Positions 43,800 through 56,405 of a stretch of DNA of 64,000 nt are shown in pieces. A program made the position numbers and the translations under genes. A model generated the notes under the pieces. The model was not told where the DNA came from. It made no database searches and saw only the letters and a program-made list of their open reading frames with translations. Source of the stretch: Tubulanus polymorphus (lineage: Eukaryota > Nemertea > Palaeonemertea > Tubulaniformes > Tubulanidae); contig NC_134029.1 of the NCBI RefSeq assembly GCF_964204645.1, forward strand, positions 13,196,850-13,260,849, in the 5' to 3' direction. Position 1 is the first letter of the stretch, and every line of letters starts with the position of its first letter.

Positions 43800-45162
43800 A
43801 TATTTTTAAACAAGATTTCTTCAGAATAAAAACTACATCCAAATATCTGGCTAAAGTACTCCCCGGCTCTGGGTACTTTTTCTGATTCTCACATTCGGCA
43901 CAATATGGATCTTTTACACAAACTCAAAAATCTCAAACCTGATGGCCAAAAAATTATATCTTTCGTCGCTATATCCTTGTTTACAAATATACCATTGGAA
44001 CCAACTCTCAATTTATTAAGAAGAAAACTCCCGGACTCCAATCTTGATCTCCCGATTCCTGTAGATTGCTTACTTGAACTTTTGGAGCTCTGTACAACCA
44101 ATCTATACTTCCAATTCCACGACAAATTCTATGAACAAATTTTTGGTTTCGCTATGGGTAACCCATAATCCCCCATAATTTGGCTAATCTTTTCCTTGAA
44201 CATTTTGAATCCGAAATTCTTCCCAATTACGCTGGCTCTTAACCTAACTTTTAGATTAGATGTGTTGATGACATTCTGTGCTTAGTTTCTGATGATTTTG
44301 ATCTTAACTCTTTTATTGACTTCATCAACTCTCAATATCCATCTTTGAAATTCACATTTGAATGGGAACAAAATGACCAAATCCCGTTTTTAGATGTTCT
44401 AATCCACAATAAATACTCTCATTTGTTTTTTTTTTCAGTCTATCTTAAACCGATCAACGCTCAGGCATATCTCCATTTCTTTTCGTTTACTGCTAAATCA
44501 AACAAAATTGGTCTCGCTCAAGGCCTCTTTCTCCGTGCACTACGAATCTCTGCGATGAAACCTTCCTTTCGGCTGAATTTGACCACATATCCAACTCTCT
44601 TAATAAATTGGCTTACCCGGATCACATTTTGAAAATCGCTATTTGTAAGGCTAAACGTACTTTCTTTAACTCTAACCCTCCAGAAAATAAAAAACACATT
44701 TCAGAATTCATTGTAGTTTCGTATGTACCTGTTTTGGAAAAGTTTCGTCACTCTCTCCCTTAAATGGATAAACAAATCATTTTCACGTATGAAAACAAAA
44801 GTAGCAAGACTTTGGTAAAAAACAATCAATCTAAACCTTTGGACTGCGGAGTTTACGAAATTCCTTGTTTTGGCTGTGATAAAATGTACTTTGGAGAAAC
44901 TGGTCGTGATTTAAAAACTCGAATTTCGGAACACAAAAAGGATATTATATATCAAAAACCGGCTAGTGGTTTAGCCAATCATGTTTGGAACACTGCTCAT
45001 CGTTTTGATAAAGCCGAAATTATTTATACTTCCAGCAATTACACTAAACGCCACACAGTTGAGTCTGCCCTAATTACTCGTCACTCATATATTAGTACCA
45101 ATTTAAAAATGGCCTTTCTCCCAACAATTCCATTACTCCATGCCTTGCCAAACACTAATTAG
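43800..45162 (+). pseudogene. Penelope-like element 2 (RT plus GIY-YIG), degenerate
   Basis: RT motifs in several frames: ISLFTNIPLEPTLNLLRR near 43960 (a catalytic Asp of the usual DVVSLFTN appears replaced by Ala), FHDKFYEQIFGFAMGNP near 44115, RCVDDILCLV near 44265, and DQIPFLDVLI near 44380. The GIY-YIG nuclease at 44764-45162 is open: GVYEIPCFGC, KMYFGETGRDLKTRISEHK. Sequence is clearly different from the element at 2029-3890, so two Penelope lineages are present. A 3' tail with a hammerhead-like box follows. Confidence 0.8.
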
Positions 45163-45239
45163 TTACTCACTAACCAATTTACTCAATTAACCTGTTCTCC
45201 TCTTTATATATACCCCTGTTTTTAGTCAATATCTCACAC

Positions 45240-45270
45240 CTGACGATGATCTCTAGTGTGAGATCGAAAC
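45240..45270 (+). ncRNA. Hammerhead-like CTGANGA/GAAAC motif
   Basis: CTGACGA, a 6-bp stem (GATCTC with GAGATC, loop of 6) and GAAAC in the order of a hammerhead core, at the 3' end of a Penelope-like element, a class known to carry hammerhead ribozymes. One extra T lies between core and stem II, and I cannot draw a convincing stem III, so activity is doubtful. Confidence 0.3.
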
Positions 45271-45302
45271 GTCGTGTTCTTACATTTTAGATTGTTTCAA
45301 TA

Positions 45303-45649
45303 AATAATTCTCGATTTTAGATTTCTTTTAATTTTTAAATAGTGGGTATTTATCTTACGTCTGATAATATCATCACGCATGTTGTTTGCTAATAGTCACG
45401 AATTATGTCATCTTATATGTACGTAGCTTAGTAAAAGTCACAGATTATTCAAGATGAATATTGGGAAAAACAACACGGAAAATTTGAAATTTTTGAAACG
45501 ATTTAAGCTTTTCAAAATCAGAATATTGAAGTATTTTATTAAATTTTGCTGTTAGCAAGGGGCACATTTGCCTAGAGGAGATTTTTACTGGGGGGGGGGG
45601 GGGGGATATTTACTGGGGGATGTTTCCGAATATAAACCATTTTAATGAC
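45303..45649. other. No gene; poly-G run
   Basis: Holds an uninterrupted run of about 15 G near 45591-45605, a G-quadruplex-capable tract; a second G-rich run is near 46045-46057. Nothing coding. Confidence 0.6.
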
Positions 45650-46030
45650 AAAATAATCAAACATAATGTTGACCTATACTTGAAAAAGCTGCATTTCTTC
45701 CAATTGAATTTTCATTAAATTATTGCCATGAAATAAAGGCAATTTCGATTAATCTTAAAACTTCAAAACTTATCACATTATACAAACAGATTTAGCTCGA
45801 TGGTTATCGGTTAGAGTTTTATCGCTCATATATTTGACATCCTCAAAGAGCATATTCAGAATCTTTAGATTTTAACTGCCCTGAAAACTATATAGCGTTT
45901 GCATACAGTTTTGCACTACTGTTTATACGCTGTTTATATTGTCACGTATCACTGCAAATCTGAAGCATATGTCGCTATTTATAACAGGGAATCTGGCAAG
46001 CGAATCCAAACTGAAAAGAAGATGCTTTTG
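45650..46030 (+). mobile_element. N1 fragment
   Basis: Matches the 18640-18970 part of N1, from the CTATACTTGAAAA stretch through GTATCACTGCAAATCTGAAG to ACAGGGAATCTGGCAAG. Confidence 0.7.
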
Positions 46031-47231
46031 GAGAATGGCATGGGGGGGGGTGGGGGGCAGACTTGAAATAAATGCCATTGAGTTATTTAGATAAATGTTC
46101 GAGAATCTAGCTTTTGGAGAAGGGCCACAGGTGCGTAAGGCACAAAAGGGGTATGGTCTTTGAAGAATGAGACACGTTTAGGTGCTTTCTGAGCACTTTC
46201 TTAGTTGAAATTAGGAATGGTATATGCTCACAATTTCAGGCATGTTTTATGTAAAAAGGATAATAACGATTACAATAGATCCAAGGAGGCTAAGTATATC
46301 TAATGAATAAAATGAAGGTTAAAATCTATCTAAGCCCACGAACTGTTGAAGAATTTCAGAATGTAACGCTATGCAGAAATCGGTACTCGAAAAACGCCTA
46401 ATGAAATACACCGAATCGGAAAACGCATAACGCTTAATTCCTGGAAAATGACCTAATTTCGTAATTGCACCATCTACTGAGACTCACAATCCAACTCATC
46501 AACGGAACAGTTTGAAAATACATGTGTTTTACGCTTCACGAAACGAGACTACTACTCTTATAAACTACACAATAGGATGATGATAGAATGTCCGTCGCGC
46601 AAGCAATTAATTACATAACGCGAAACAAATGCTGCGGTTATAAACCGGCTTTCTTGAATTTTGAAACCGAAATGCATAAATATGGTACAATCTACGCTCG
46701 TAGGTATAACGCACACAAAGACTGATAAAATAGCCTTTCTCAAATTATCCTCCAAAACTGTTTATAACCACGCTAATGTGAACCTACCGAACCAATGGGA
46801 GACTAAATAATGTCCAGCCCCTGAACTTCCTTGAACAAAAAATAATAAACACTATGTTCCATATAACAAATATGATGTCTTTTATTATCATAATACTAGG
46901 TCTTAATATGAAATAATAACACAGATAAGCCTGTGTAACCATAGACAGTAGAAACGAAGATGTAACAGGCGGGGCTCCACGCACTCCGACGTGAACTATG
47001 TAGCGTTGCGTACATAGTTAGTTCACGTAGGGATTTAGGTCAATTTCTTGGATGTTACTTGAATTAGGCGTTATGCGTTTTCCGATTCGGTGTTTTTCAT
47101 TAGGCGTTTTTCGAATACCGATGCAGAAATACGACAATAACGGTTTTACACTGGTATCCTTTAACATCAGGCGATGAACAAAATTTTGTTCAAACGTCAG
47201 AAAAGTGATGAGGGCCTGGCCCCATGTCTAT
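46031..47231. other. No gene seen
   Basis: Includes two inverted copies of a short AACGCCTAATG..CCGAATCGGAAAACGCATAACGC sequence (near 46393-46433 and 47066-47118), so about 700 bp may be a small inverted-repeat element. No coding frame supported. Confidence 0.4.
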
Positions 47232-49500
47232 GTATTGTTCTCTGAATCCAAGAACATGTCTATCGCACATTTGAGCCTAAACGTCTACTTTTACTTAGTA
47301 GCCACTTACGATTTGCGGTGATACGTGACAACATGAACACATTGAGAAACTAGTGGAAAATTCTATTCTCACGCTATAGTTTGGGGTATTGTATTTTGAG
47401 TGACTCAGTTAAGCTCTGAAGATAGTCTAACCAATAAAAATCGAGATTGGAGTAAATTAGTTTACAAATTGTCATTGGTTATGGAGTTTTACGATGAATC
47501 GAAATTTCCTTCTTTTTATGGCGATATTAGTTTAATGAAGAATTCGATTTTAACAAATGCAGCTATTTTCAAGCATGTCTGCATTCATATTTTGATTTAA
47601 TTTTTGAATTAGAAGCGTAATCATAAATTCAGGCTAACCTCTCATTATTGAAGTGGTGGTTTATTTTCAACGGGGGTCTGGATGTCTTTGCATCATAAAT
47701 TAAGATGTGCATTTTGGAGTGTTCGAACCGCAACGTTTTGACTGTTGACTAACAGCCATCATCAGGTGGAATGTAGACATTCCAGTGATTTGACCTTTAA
47801 GTCGGATGGCAGTCACTGAAAATCCGAACGTTGTTGTGGTTTAATTTTGATAATTAAATGTCATCGTATAAAATTTTATTGCGGAATTTCTTCATTTATC
47901 GAATTAGTGTTCTGTTCGACTACTTCGGGTCATGTAGTCGTCTAGATAGAAAATTATTTACTTGTCGCCGCGGAAGGTATATGCAACCGTGTCAGTCGCT
48001 ACGGGAGAGATTCTCTGTATATCGGCATCTTAAATCGGCACCTTTGTTGGTCCTATAGTCTGCATTCACTTCCAATTTAACGTATTGGTAACGTTATTCT
48101 TACTATGAATGCACTTCTGCTAAGTTAAATACTATTAAGAGGTCATTATTTTTGGTGGTCAGTGCAGTTTATTTATTCGTTCATCAATCACTGTCTAGTT
48201 AGCCAGTGTAATTCACCTGTTGACCGATAGCTGCTGCTGGGCTTTTGATAACCTATACAAACAATTTACTCAACAAAGTAGGAAAGCATGTGAAACTGAA
48301 ATTTCAGCCTTGCATTCTTTTACTTAGACCAGAAGAGGTTTTTTTTATCAAATTGGAATTATAATAACTGATTTCAAAACTACGTGAACATCTCAACTGA
48401 ATTTATTTCAGTATTTATTCAATCAATAATGGTAATTGTTAGGCTTATTCTCACTAGCATACCCTCAGTGAGTAATGGGTATTAGATTATAATATAATGC
48501 ACTATTATTTTGATCTTATATTAGAAGTTGTAATATCATTTCAACCAAACTGTATAACTATGAAATGAAATTTCGGTTAAGGTATCAATTCTAACAAGCA
48601 TTAAAGGGTTCAATATTCATAAACGAACAAGCAGAGAACAGCGTGACAAAGTGAACATCACATGGATTACTTAAAAATTGATTGTTTCGAAATAAACAAT
48701 AATTGTAGGTTAATTCTAAGTATTTTAGGTACATTTTTTGGGAAAATCTATTGTAGTCTTTTCATCCAAGTAAAGAGATCTAAAGACATAATCCATTTCA
48801 TGAACATATGATTTTATTTCTATTTTCGTCTCTCATATATCCTTGAAGACAAATGAAGCCAAATTCAAAAAGACAAATTCATTTCTACAGAATCAAAGAT
48901 TTATGACAGTATGAATGCACCAGCATGTTTTATAATCGCAAATATAAAACAAAAATCATAAAATTCTAAATTAGATCTGGCACAATACTTGTTTTAACGG
49001 ATTGAATCCATAATGATGTTATATAAATCAATAGTTTTCTTATTGGTTATTCTCAATTTGTTGAGCGTGATATAATTTAGGGGGTTCTTAGCAACTCAGA
49101 AACTGGGATTTCTATTGACAGAACTGTATTCAAAGCATACAGAGTTCTGTATACAAAGCATACGGGGTTTAACAGTACCTTTGACCCTGTCACGTATCAC
49201 TGCAAATCTTTAACAGATGTGGCTATTTTGAACAGGAAATTACTGTGCCATCTCAAAATGGTCAATTTTTCTCTAGTTGACTTTTAGAAACGATGTGTTT
49301 TGAGAGTAGCTATTGTGGTAGGAGTTACTATCACTAAGTCGCTGTTTACAATCGTTTGGTTACAGTCACATCTACTGCCAGTGTGCACTATCAAAATGCT
49401 AGCACACTAGCACATCAGATGTTTTACAACAGTCACTTTTCAGCAGTAGACTCTTTCAAACAGCTACTGTGGAAAACCAACTGAATTGAAAGGTAGACTA
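47232..49500 (-). mobile_element. N1 copy 2, reversed and internally rearranged
   Basis: Starts with the N1 terminal sequence CTGAATCCAAGAACATGTC and then runs through N1 interior segments in reverse order to the TGACTTTTAGAAACGATGTG repeat at 49270-49500. The final terminal bases are missing. Contains the Penelope-like ACAGCCATCATCAG box near 47750. Confidence 0.65.
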
Positions 49501-50221
49501 TTTCGGCGTCATTTATTTGTTATTTGTGATTACATCCAACAGTCAAATGATTTCATTTCAATCGTTGCCTCAACTTACAATCGTCACAATTTTTTGTATA
49601 TTTTTTTGTCATATCTGAAACTCGGGTCCCCAGGGCGAACCACTATTAAAGCCGTGAGACTACATCGAAGTACCGATGACGTAAGCCGAAAGCCGTTACC
49701 GTTCTCCGCAAAATACATTCGTTACCGTAATCCAACTGAATTTTTATAGAATATATGTAATGAAATTTATCAATGAATCGGTCAAATAAAACATTTTCTT
49801 TAGAATATGTAAAATGTGCATGGATTCAGCTTAAATTCAAATCAGCGAAATTAATATAATAATCAACGATTCAGTGATTCAGCGAAGTTCGGAACACCCC
49901 CAAAACAATGCACACCTGATTCCAATTCTATATAAATTGTCATCCGATTCTAGAAACGTTTTCGTATCAATCATGGCAATTGCGCAATATAAGTATATGG
50001 CTCGCACTTAAACTTCTTTTAAACCCTTGATATGGAATGCGTACGATGTACATTCCTAACTGTTCAAGTCATTCCTCAATTATAGGAGACGTTTGACTGA
50101 AACACTTTTGATTCCTCGACAGTCAAAACTACAAATCAACCGACTGATACCGGACCAGCAATAACTTCAAAAACTGATCAAGTTAACTGACTGATCTTAA
50201 TCTTGGATTAGTGAATACTGC
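49501..50221. other. No gene seen
   Basis: Unassigned DNA between the N1 copy and the right inverted repeat of the 10-kb unit. Confidence 0.5.
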
Positions 50222-50507
50222 AAATATAATGCAGTAAACCGACCTAGGTTACATTATTGTAGCCTCGGTCAGTGTATGCAGATAAATCCGCGCAAGTCAA
50301 CCGACCTAGGTTACAATATTGTAGCCTCGGTCAGTGTTCCACTGATGAATCATACATTTGCCTCAACCTAGTCTGCCAGGTTACTTATTGCTTTGTCTTT
50401 ATCCTGACCCAATCATAACCGTATTTCTTTTTTCAGCTTTACAACTGATTCCACGAATTTAATAATTCCATTTTCGAATAATAATGTGTTAATACTGAAA
50501 TAAGCCC
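50222..50507 (-). repeat. Right inverted repeat of the 10-kb unit
   Basis: Two copies of the same near-palindrome (AACCGACCTAGGTTACAATA..GTAGCCTCGGTCAGTG) at about 50238 and 50299, then the AAGCTG-complement and the CGAATAATAATGTG segment. Confidence 0.75.
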
Positions 50508-50845
50508 AACGTTCATTCAAATATCCAACATCGGTGAAAGTTTGATTAATGTATACATGTACTGTAGGTTTTCATGTTGTGTGTATATTTTGCAGTTCAA
50601 ATGGGTATGATGCTGATTCCAATGTCAAACGCATGAAGTTAGATGGTCAAAGACAGTCAACACCAAGATATCTCTCTTCGACCGATGTTGTACCATAGAA
50701 GATCTGATTCTTTCAACTCAAGGAAAGTGATTCAACACGATCGACATAACACTGGAATAGGTTTGCAGTAACTAACGGTTCATTTCGTTTAGTCCTATGT
50801 ACTTTTTAGCCAATATGGATTTGATTGTAATTGAAACTCTGGAAC
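50508..50845. other. No gene seen; flank of copy A right arm
   Basis: Balanced-composition DNA ending where the AT-rich capsid gene fragment begins at about 50846. Nothing recognised. Confidence 0.5.
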
Positions 50846-51866
50846 TGTTTATTACCGGTATAATAATAACAATTTGGTTAATATTACAATTTTCAGATGA
50901 TTTTACTTTTTCATTCATAAAATGTTTTCTAATTTCTGGCCACTGATCTATCATTCTCATTCCTTGACAAAATATTTTATTTGCTTTACCTTCAATAGTT
51001 ATTTCTGCCTTTGATATTTCAGGATTATAATAATTATCAACATTTATTGCACCATTAGAATATGTTGCAATTGTAAAAAATATTAATACGCCTTTAATAG
51101 ATCTTCTTGGGAAGTTAATATTCTCATTAATTATATCATCATTCGCATTAATAGTTACAATTTTAAATTTATCAATATAATCATATAATAATGAAAATCC
51201 TTGATTGTATTGAGTTTGAATTATGCTGGCAATATTTTCATCAGTTACTGTATCATTTTCTAAACATATATTCGATAATTTATAACCCATATCTTTAACA
51301 ACACTTGATAATACAATTTCATTAACAGGAGCAAATGTTATTTCGAATATAATATATTTGCATATTTATATAAAGGCGCATTATTATTTATCAATTCAAA
51401 GTCTAATGGAATTTTATATTTGCTTCCATAAATCTTTTTTATCAAATTATCTGTAGCATTAATAGTTATTATTGCATTATTAGCTTCTGATCTTAATTTA
51501 TTTTGGTTTTCTGATTGGATGCCTTGAAATATCATATTATTTCCATTTTCATTAGTTAACCATAAATCTTTATAACGCATAAATAAATTATAATCATCTA
51601 ATGAAAAAAACTGTTTCTGGTCCAATCTTTATAGTTTATTTTTTTATCAAATATCTTCCAACATTATCAACAACATAATTATTATAATGACCAGTTACTT
51701 TTGTATCAGCTGATAAATAAATACTATTTGGAACATAAAAAGTATTTTGTGTTAATCGAGGGATTCTAACATATAAAGTTTCATCGGGATTAATATTAGA
51801 AGGATTATGAGTAATTAGATGATGAGATCTTTCTGCTTTAATAGCATTAGAAATTCAAGAATTCTT
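50846..51866 (-). pseudogene. Major capsid protein candidate (copy A right arm, truncated both ends)
   Basis: Corresponds to the copy B capsid gene from about residue 16 to the HFMNEKVKSSENCNINQ stretch; the terminal part with the LHGSG motif is cut off at about 50846. Frameshifts near 51345 and 51630. Its N-terminal start is replaced by unrelated bases. Confidence 0.65.
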
Positions 51867-51906
51867 GAATTTGTTACACTATGTTTTATGATTATTAATT
51901 GGTTTT

Positions 51907-52212
51907 TCAATTCAGGGTTTTTGTTCTTTCTAATCTATTAATTAACTCTTTTCTTTCTGGTCTAGTTTTAATTTTTTTCTCATCGAGGGATTCTAAATAA
52001 TCTATTAATTTTTCATTTGTTTCAGTATCATCCTTAAATTCATGATAATCATATAATATAGGCCCACTAGAATCATCTTCACCTAAATTAGTATTATATG
52101 CCGATCCATAATGATTATCATTATTAGTTTCATTAAAATCAGGTTGTGGTTCATCACTTATACCAGGCTCATCTAAAGGATCCATGTCATCCAATGGAAT
52201 TTTTTCATCCAT
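51907..52212 (-). CDS. Short acidic protein, N-terminal relative of the 486-residue protein
   Basis: An open 101-residue frame starting MDEKIPLDDMDPLDE. The acidic head and the SAYNTNL segment match the N-terminal region of the 486-residue protein in copy B; then it diverges, and the coiled coil and membrane segments are gone. Either a deleted relic or a different small variant. Confidence 0.45.
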   Translation of the reverse strand: MDEKIPLDDMDPLDEPGISDEPQPDFNETNNDNHYGSAYNTNLGEDDSSGPILYDYHEFKDDTETNEKLIDYLESLDEKKIKTRPERKELINRLERTKTLN

Positions 52213-52229
52213 TTATAATGAAAAATTAG

Positions 52230-53997
52230 AATATAAAATATAATATTCCTCCAATTACAATTCATATACAAGTCATAGCTAATTTAGTATTTTCATGGGA
52301 TTTATAATCATTATTAGTTTTAGTTATATCATGTTGAATAATATCAGTTTTTATATTTTCTGATGTATTGTAATCTTTTATTTTAGAATTATTATCCAAT
52401 TTAATATTCTTAGTTTTAGTTTCAGTTGATTGTATATTTTTTTAAAATTTTTTCACCTTCCATTAATTTTGTAGCAGTGATAATCATTTTATTTATATCA
52501 TTCAATCCAAACTAATTATTTATTGTTGCAGTCTTAATTAGATTATTATAACCAATTATATTTCCCATTTGTAATATTAAACCATAAGAAATAATTAATA
52601 AATTGGGCCCTATACAATAATTTAATCGTACATGTGATTTATCTAAATAATTTTGATATCTTAAAATGTTTTCTGGAATCGATATATTTTTATCATTATA
52701 AATGGAATCTTCAAATAAAACTTTAAATTGTTTCTGCGCGTCAAATGAAGTATTATCATTTCCAACTATTGGGGATCTTGTTTCAACTTGCGCACCTAAA
52801 GTACATATCAAATATATTCGAATAGATTGATTTATTCTTTGTATACCTGCTTTAGTAAAACCTTCACTATTTTCTAAAATGAAATAAACCCAACCATTAT
52901 TGTTTTCTTATTTTAAATTATCATAGAATTATTATTTTGTTATTGTTTATTATCATAATATTTTGGTAATTCATTCCAATTTAGTGTTCTTATATCTGTA
53001 CTTGTTATTATTTTACCAAATTCTTTAGTATATAATATTTAATAAAATAATTAATAGATTAGGGCCTATACAATAATTTAGTCTTACATGAGATTTATCT
53101 AAATAATTTTGATATCTTACAATTTTTTCTGGAATCGATCTATTTTTATCATTATGAATTGAATCTTCAAATAATACTTTAAATTGTTTCTGCGCATCGA
53201 ATGAAGTGTTATCATTTCCAATTATTGAGGATCTTGTTTCAGCTTGCGCACCTAAAATACAAATTAAATAAGTTCTAATAGATTGATTTATTCTTTGTAT
53301 ACCAGCTTTAGTAAAACCTTCACTATTTTCTAAAATAATAAACCCAACCATTATTATTTTGTTGTTGCATATTATTATAATATTTTGGTAATTCATTCCA
53401 ATTTAGTGTTCTTATATCTGAATTTGTCATTATTTTTCCAAATTCTTTAGTATATAATATTCCTAATCCACCCACTGTACCAATTTTTGCTCTAAAATCA
53501 TTATTTGAATTAATATTAAATTCATTACATATTTTATACAACTTTGAAAAATTAAAATTATTATTTAGTTCATTAAAATATTTTGAACCTGGTAAAGGAC
53601 ATTCTAATTCATCTAATATTAATTTTATTTGAAAATATGTATGAAATCTAAAAAGTGATAATATCAATGGTAAACTTGGTTTATTTAAATGATCATTCCA
53701 ACTTATACCATACCCTGTTGTTGCACAATAAACAGCAAAATTTAATTGGTTCTTCATATTAGATTTTAATAACCATTGTTTTGCCTCATTTAAATTTTTA
53801 AAATTAATTACGTAAATATTGAATATATTTTCCATCTTTGCATTTAAATTATTAGTTTCAGTAACATAAATATCTAAATTAATTTATGAATTTAAAACTT
53901 TATTTCTATACGAAATATATTTATTAAAATCTATTGCAGGAATATTATATTTAATTGATTTATTATATGGGAAAGCTTTTGGAAAACTATCTATCAT
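52230..53997 (-). pseudogene. 460-residue Polinton protein, partly duplicated (copy A right arm)
   Basis: Same protein as 32034-33421. The segment with GIQRINQSIRTYLI through LNYCIGPNLLI occurs twice (52600-52900 and 53060-53335), because a stretch of roughly 450 bases has been duplicated. The N-terminal half (VYCATTGYGISW, LFRFHTYFQIK) is at 53323-53835. Several stops. Confidence 0.65.
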
Positions 53998-54019
53998 TTA
54001 TATAATTAAAAAATTAATA

Positions 54020-54390
54020 ATTAATTAATTCTTTTAATAATTTATCTTGTTCTTCAACTGTTATATGACCATTTAAACTCATTATATAATCTATATAATG
54101 TATTTTTTAGTTAATTGATTTCTTTTATATTAGTTTTAATCTAGTCTTCATTATTCTTTTTATATTTAATTTTGAACTTATTCCGGTTAATACACTTGAT
54201 GATAATCCTAGCACGCCAATTGATATAGCTAAAGATGTTAATGGTGAGAATAATGCTAGAAATGTTATAACAGAACTAATTGTTACTGAACCACTAATAA
54301 TAAAATAATATATAATTTTAGATTATAAATATTTTTTCTTTTTAACTTTTAAATCATTTTCAAATTCTAATATTTGTTTTTCAAAATATA
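54020..54390 (-). pseudogene. Relic of the two-pass membrane protein
   Basis: Matches the 141-residue protein at 33438 but with stops and a lost N-terminus; the double hydrophobic block around 54175-54300 remains. Confidence 0.6.
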
Positions 54391-54399
54391 ATAATTATA

Positions 54400-54617
54400 A
54401 ATATATAATTATTTATTAATATAATCCATATAGTTTTGTCTTTTTTCTCTCTATTCTTCTGCTGCTTTATCTAATTTCTCTAACGCTGAATTATGTTTTT
54501 TTTTGGTTCAGTTAATGATCCATTTTTGTCAATATCCTTAAATAAATATCCCCCACCAGTAAATGCTAAAGCGTAAACAATTGCCGATCCTATAATAGTT
54601 ATAATTGCAGATGCCAT
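54400..54617 (-). pseudogene. Relic of the ASAIITIIGSAI small protein
   Basis: Begins with the Gly/Ala-rich hydrophobic start at 54617, as at 34320, and decays after about 70 codons. The C-terminal half is missing. Confidence 0.6.
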
Positions 54618-54641
54618 TTATTTAACAAAACAATTACGCAT

Positions 54642-54863
54642 TTATATAGGAGGAATATATTTTTGTTTTTCCAAATAATCAATAGTTAAATGAGATAAAG
54701 TAACTGCTAATGTTAATTTCAAAATAACATTTATATCAAATCTATCAACATTAACACTTCCCATTTTAAATACTTTTTTTAATACCATTGAATAACCAAC
54801 AGTTCCAACTGATAGTAATGCTCCATTATATAAACCAGTTATTATCCACTTATTATCACTCAT
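54642..54863 (-). CDS. Small membrane-associated protein (73 residues, copy A right arm)
   Basis: Unbroken and near-identical to 34343-34564 (about six differences). Overlaps the stop of the next gene by eight bases. Confidence 0.65.
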   Translation of the reverse strand: MSDNKWIITGLYNGALLSVGTVGYSMVLKKVFKMGSVNVDRFDINVILKLTLAVTLSHLTIDYLEKQKYIPPI

Positions 54864-55203
54864 TTATTAATAAAAAAATACTATCTTCAAAATATTTAGT
54901 TATCTTAGTGATAATTATTTCAACATTTATTTCATTACTACTTTTATGATTATCATATATTTCAGTTAATATGTTTTTAATATCATCGATAATTCCATCT
55001 TCATTTAATTCATAATTTTCTAAGGGTGTTTTAATCAAATCAATTACTTTTTCTATATTATAATTTTCCTTATTAATCATTGATGCATTGTTAAATGATT
55101 TACTTTTATTATCAGTAATTACATCATTTAGTTTAATTCTCATTTCTTTTCCATGTTTAAAATCAAACCCAAAACATATACTCGGTCCAACAGTTATATT
55201 CAT
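54856..55203 (-). CDS. Acidic small protein (115 residues, copy A right arm)
   Basis: Same conserved start (MNITVGPSICFGFDFKHGKE) as the 118-residue protein of copy B, with a diverged middle. Unbroken. Confidence 0.55.
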   Translation of the reverse strand: MNITVGPSICFGFDFKHGKEMRIKLNDVITDNKSKSFNNASMINKENYNIEKVIDLIKTPLENYELNEDGIIDDIKNILTEIYDNHKSSNEINVEIIITKITKYFEDSIFLLINE

Positions 55204-55220
55204 TTATGTAGTGAAAAAAA

Positions 55221-55981
55221 TTACTCTTTACATCTGATAACTAATTCATAAATTACAGGGAAATTATTTAAATCAATTAAGTATCCATTGTGATTTCTAA
55301 TTTCTAATCTAAAATTATTAAATTGAGGAATGCATGGTTTGAAATCACACTCAGCTAAATTATAGTTTATTTGAGTTCCAAATTCTTTAACATTCTTCAA
55401 TGGTAAAATATTCAATAAACCAGAACTACAAATTGTATCTTTAGTTGCTTCAAATGTCTTTGTAGGGTCAATTAAATTGCAATAGATATAAAAGTGTGTA
55501 AAAGGTATTAAGTTTGGTGTATCATCAGCATTACGTATCCTTACATCTGGGTTAATTCCTAAAATTTTAGCTAAAGGTTTTTTAACTAGAAATTGATGTT
55601 GATGATCTTCATTGCCTAATTTTATTCTTACTTTATCAGAGCTATCACTTTTAATAAGTCTTAAGCTAAATCCAGCAGATGCGCCCATTTTTTAGCGTGC
55701 TCTTTTATTAATTTCTTGTGCTAATGTTTCTAAATTATATAATCCAGGTTTAAGATAAAGATGAAACCATCTATTCTTATTTCTGTCATGAATTAAAAAG
55801 ACTCTATGTTCAATACTTTTATCCGATATATTATAAGAATTACATAAACTTACATTTACTAATTTTAAATCTACACAATTTCTAAATTCTCTCTATCTAA
55901 TTGTACTAGTAAATCATGTGATTTATAATTTGTAAGTCTTCTTGAATCAACAAATATTCTATATTATTTTAATTTTACCAT
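55221..55981 (-). pseudogene. Penton-like candidate (copy A right arm, frameshifted)
   Basis: C-terminal 155 residues are open (55221-55688) and include KPLAKILGI, HFYIYCNLIDPTKTF, FNNFRLEIRNHNGYLIDL and YELVIRCKE, confirming the ending that copy B has lost to a frameshift. The N-terminal 90 residues are in other frames. Confidence 0.5.
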
Positions 55982-55995
55982 TTATTTTACATATT

Positions 55996-56337
55996 TTATT
56001 CGAAATCTATTTCATGGTGTCCTTTTTCATTCTTATCTTTGTATATAAAATAGAAATCACCAGAACATAATTCTTCTAAATCTTCGCTAGATAATCTATG
56101 AAATCAATCTGGTAAATATGTTCGGAATTTATATGTATTTCCTTTCAATCCTGCACATTCTAAGTGAATAACTAATTTATCTCCATATTGGTTAGTAACT
56201 GTTTCAATATTTGTAATTATATATTTCTTATGAATTGTTAGTTCTGTTAACTTCTTAAATTTATAGTCTACAGATTTGACATTTGTAGTATCTTTAATTC
56301 TATCTAAGAATTCACTCTGTATTTGTTTACTCTCCAT
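55996..56337 (-). pseudogene. Small OB-like protein (copy A right end, one stop)
   Basis: Inverted copy of 6571-6912 with a stop at the YLPD codon next to 56104. It shares copy-A-specific residues with the left one, as expected if it lies in the terminal inverted repeat. Confidence 0.65.
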
Positions 56338-56405
56338 TTTAATAACATATTTTCTATTAACATTGATTTTAGAAGTTATTCATTCATATATATAAATATT
56401 TTATG

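Larger units (their letters stand above)
40429..50507 (+). mobile_element. 10-kb unit with long inverted repeats (unknown DNA transposon)
   Basis: Both ends share about 285 bp in inverted orientation: GGGCTTATT...CATTATTATTCGAAAATGG at the left and its complement ending AAGCCC at 50507. No transposase is visible inside. The interior holds a Penelope-like element, N1 copies and unassigned DNA. No target duplication is evident, so the exact ends are uncertain. Confidence 0.6.
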
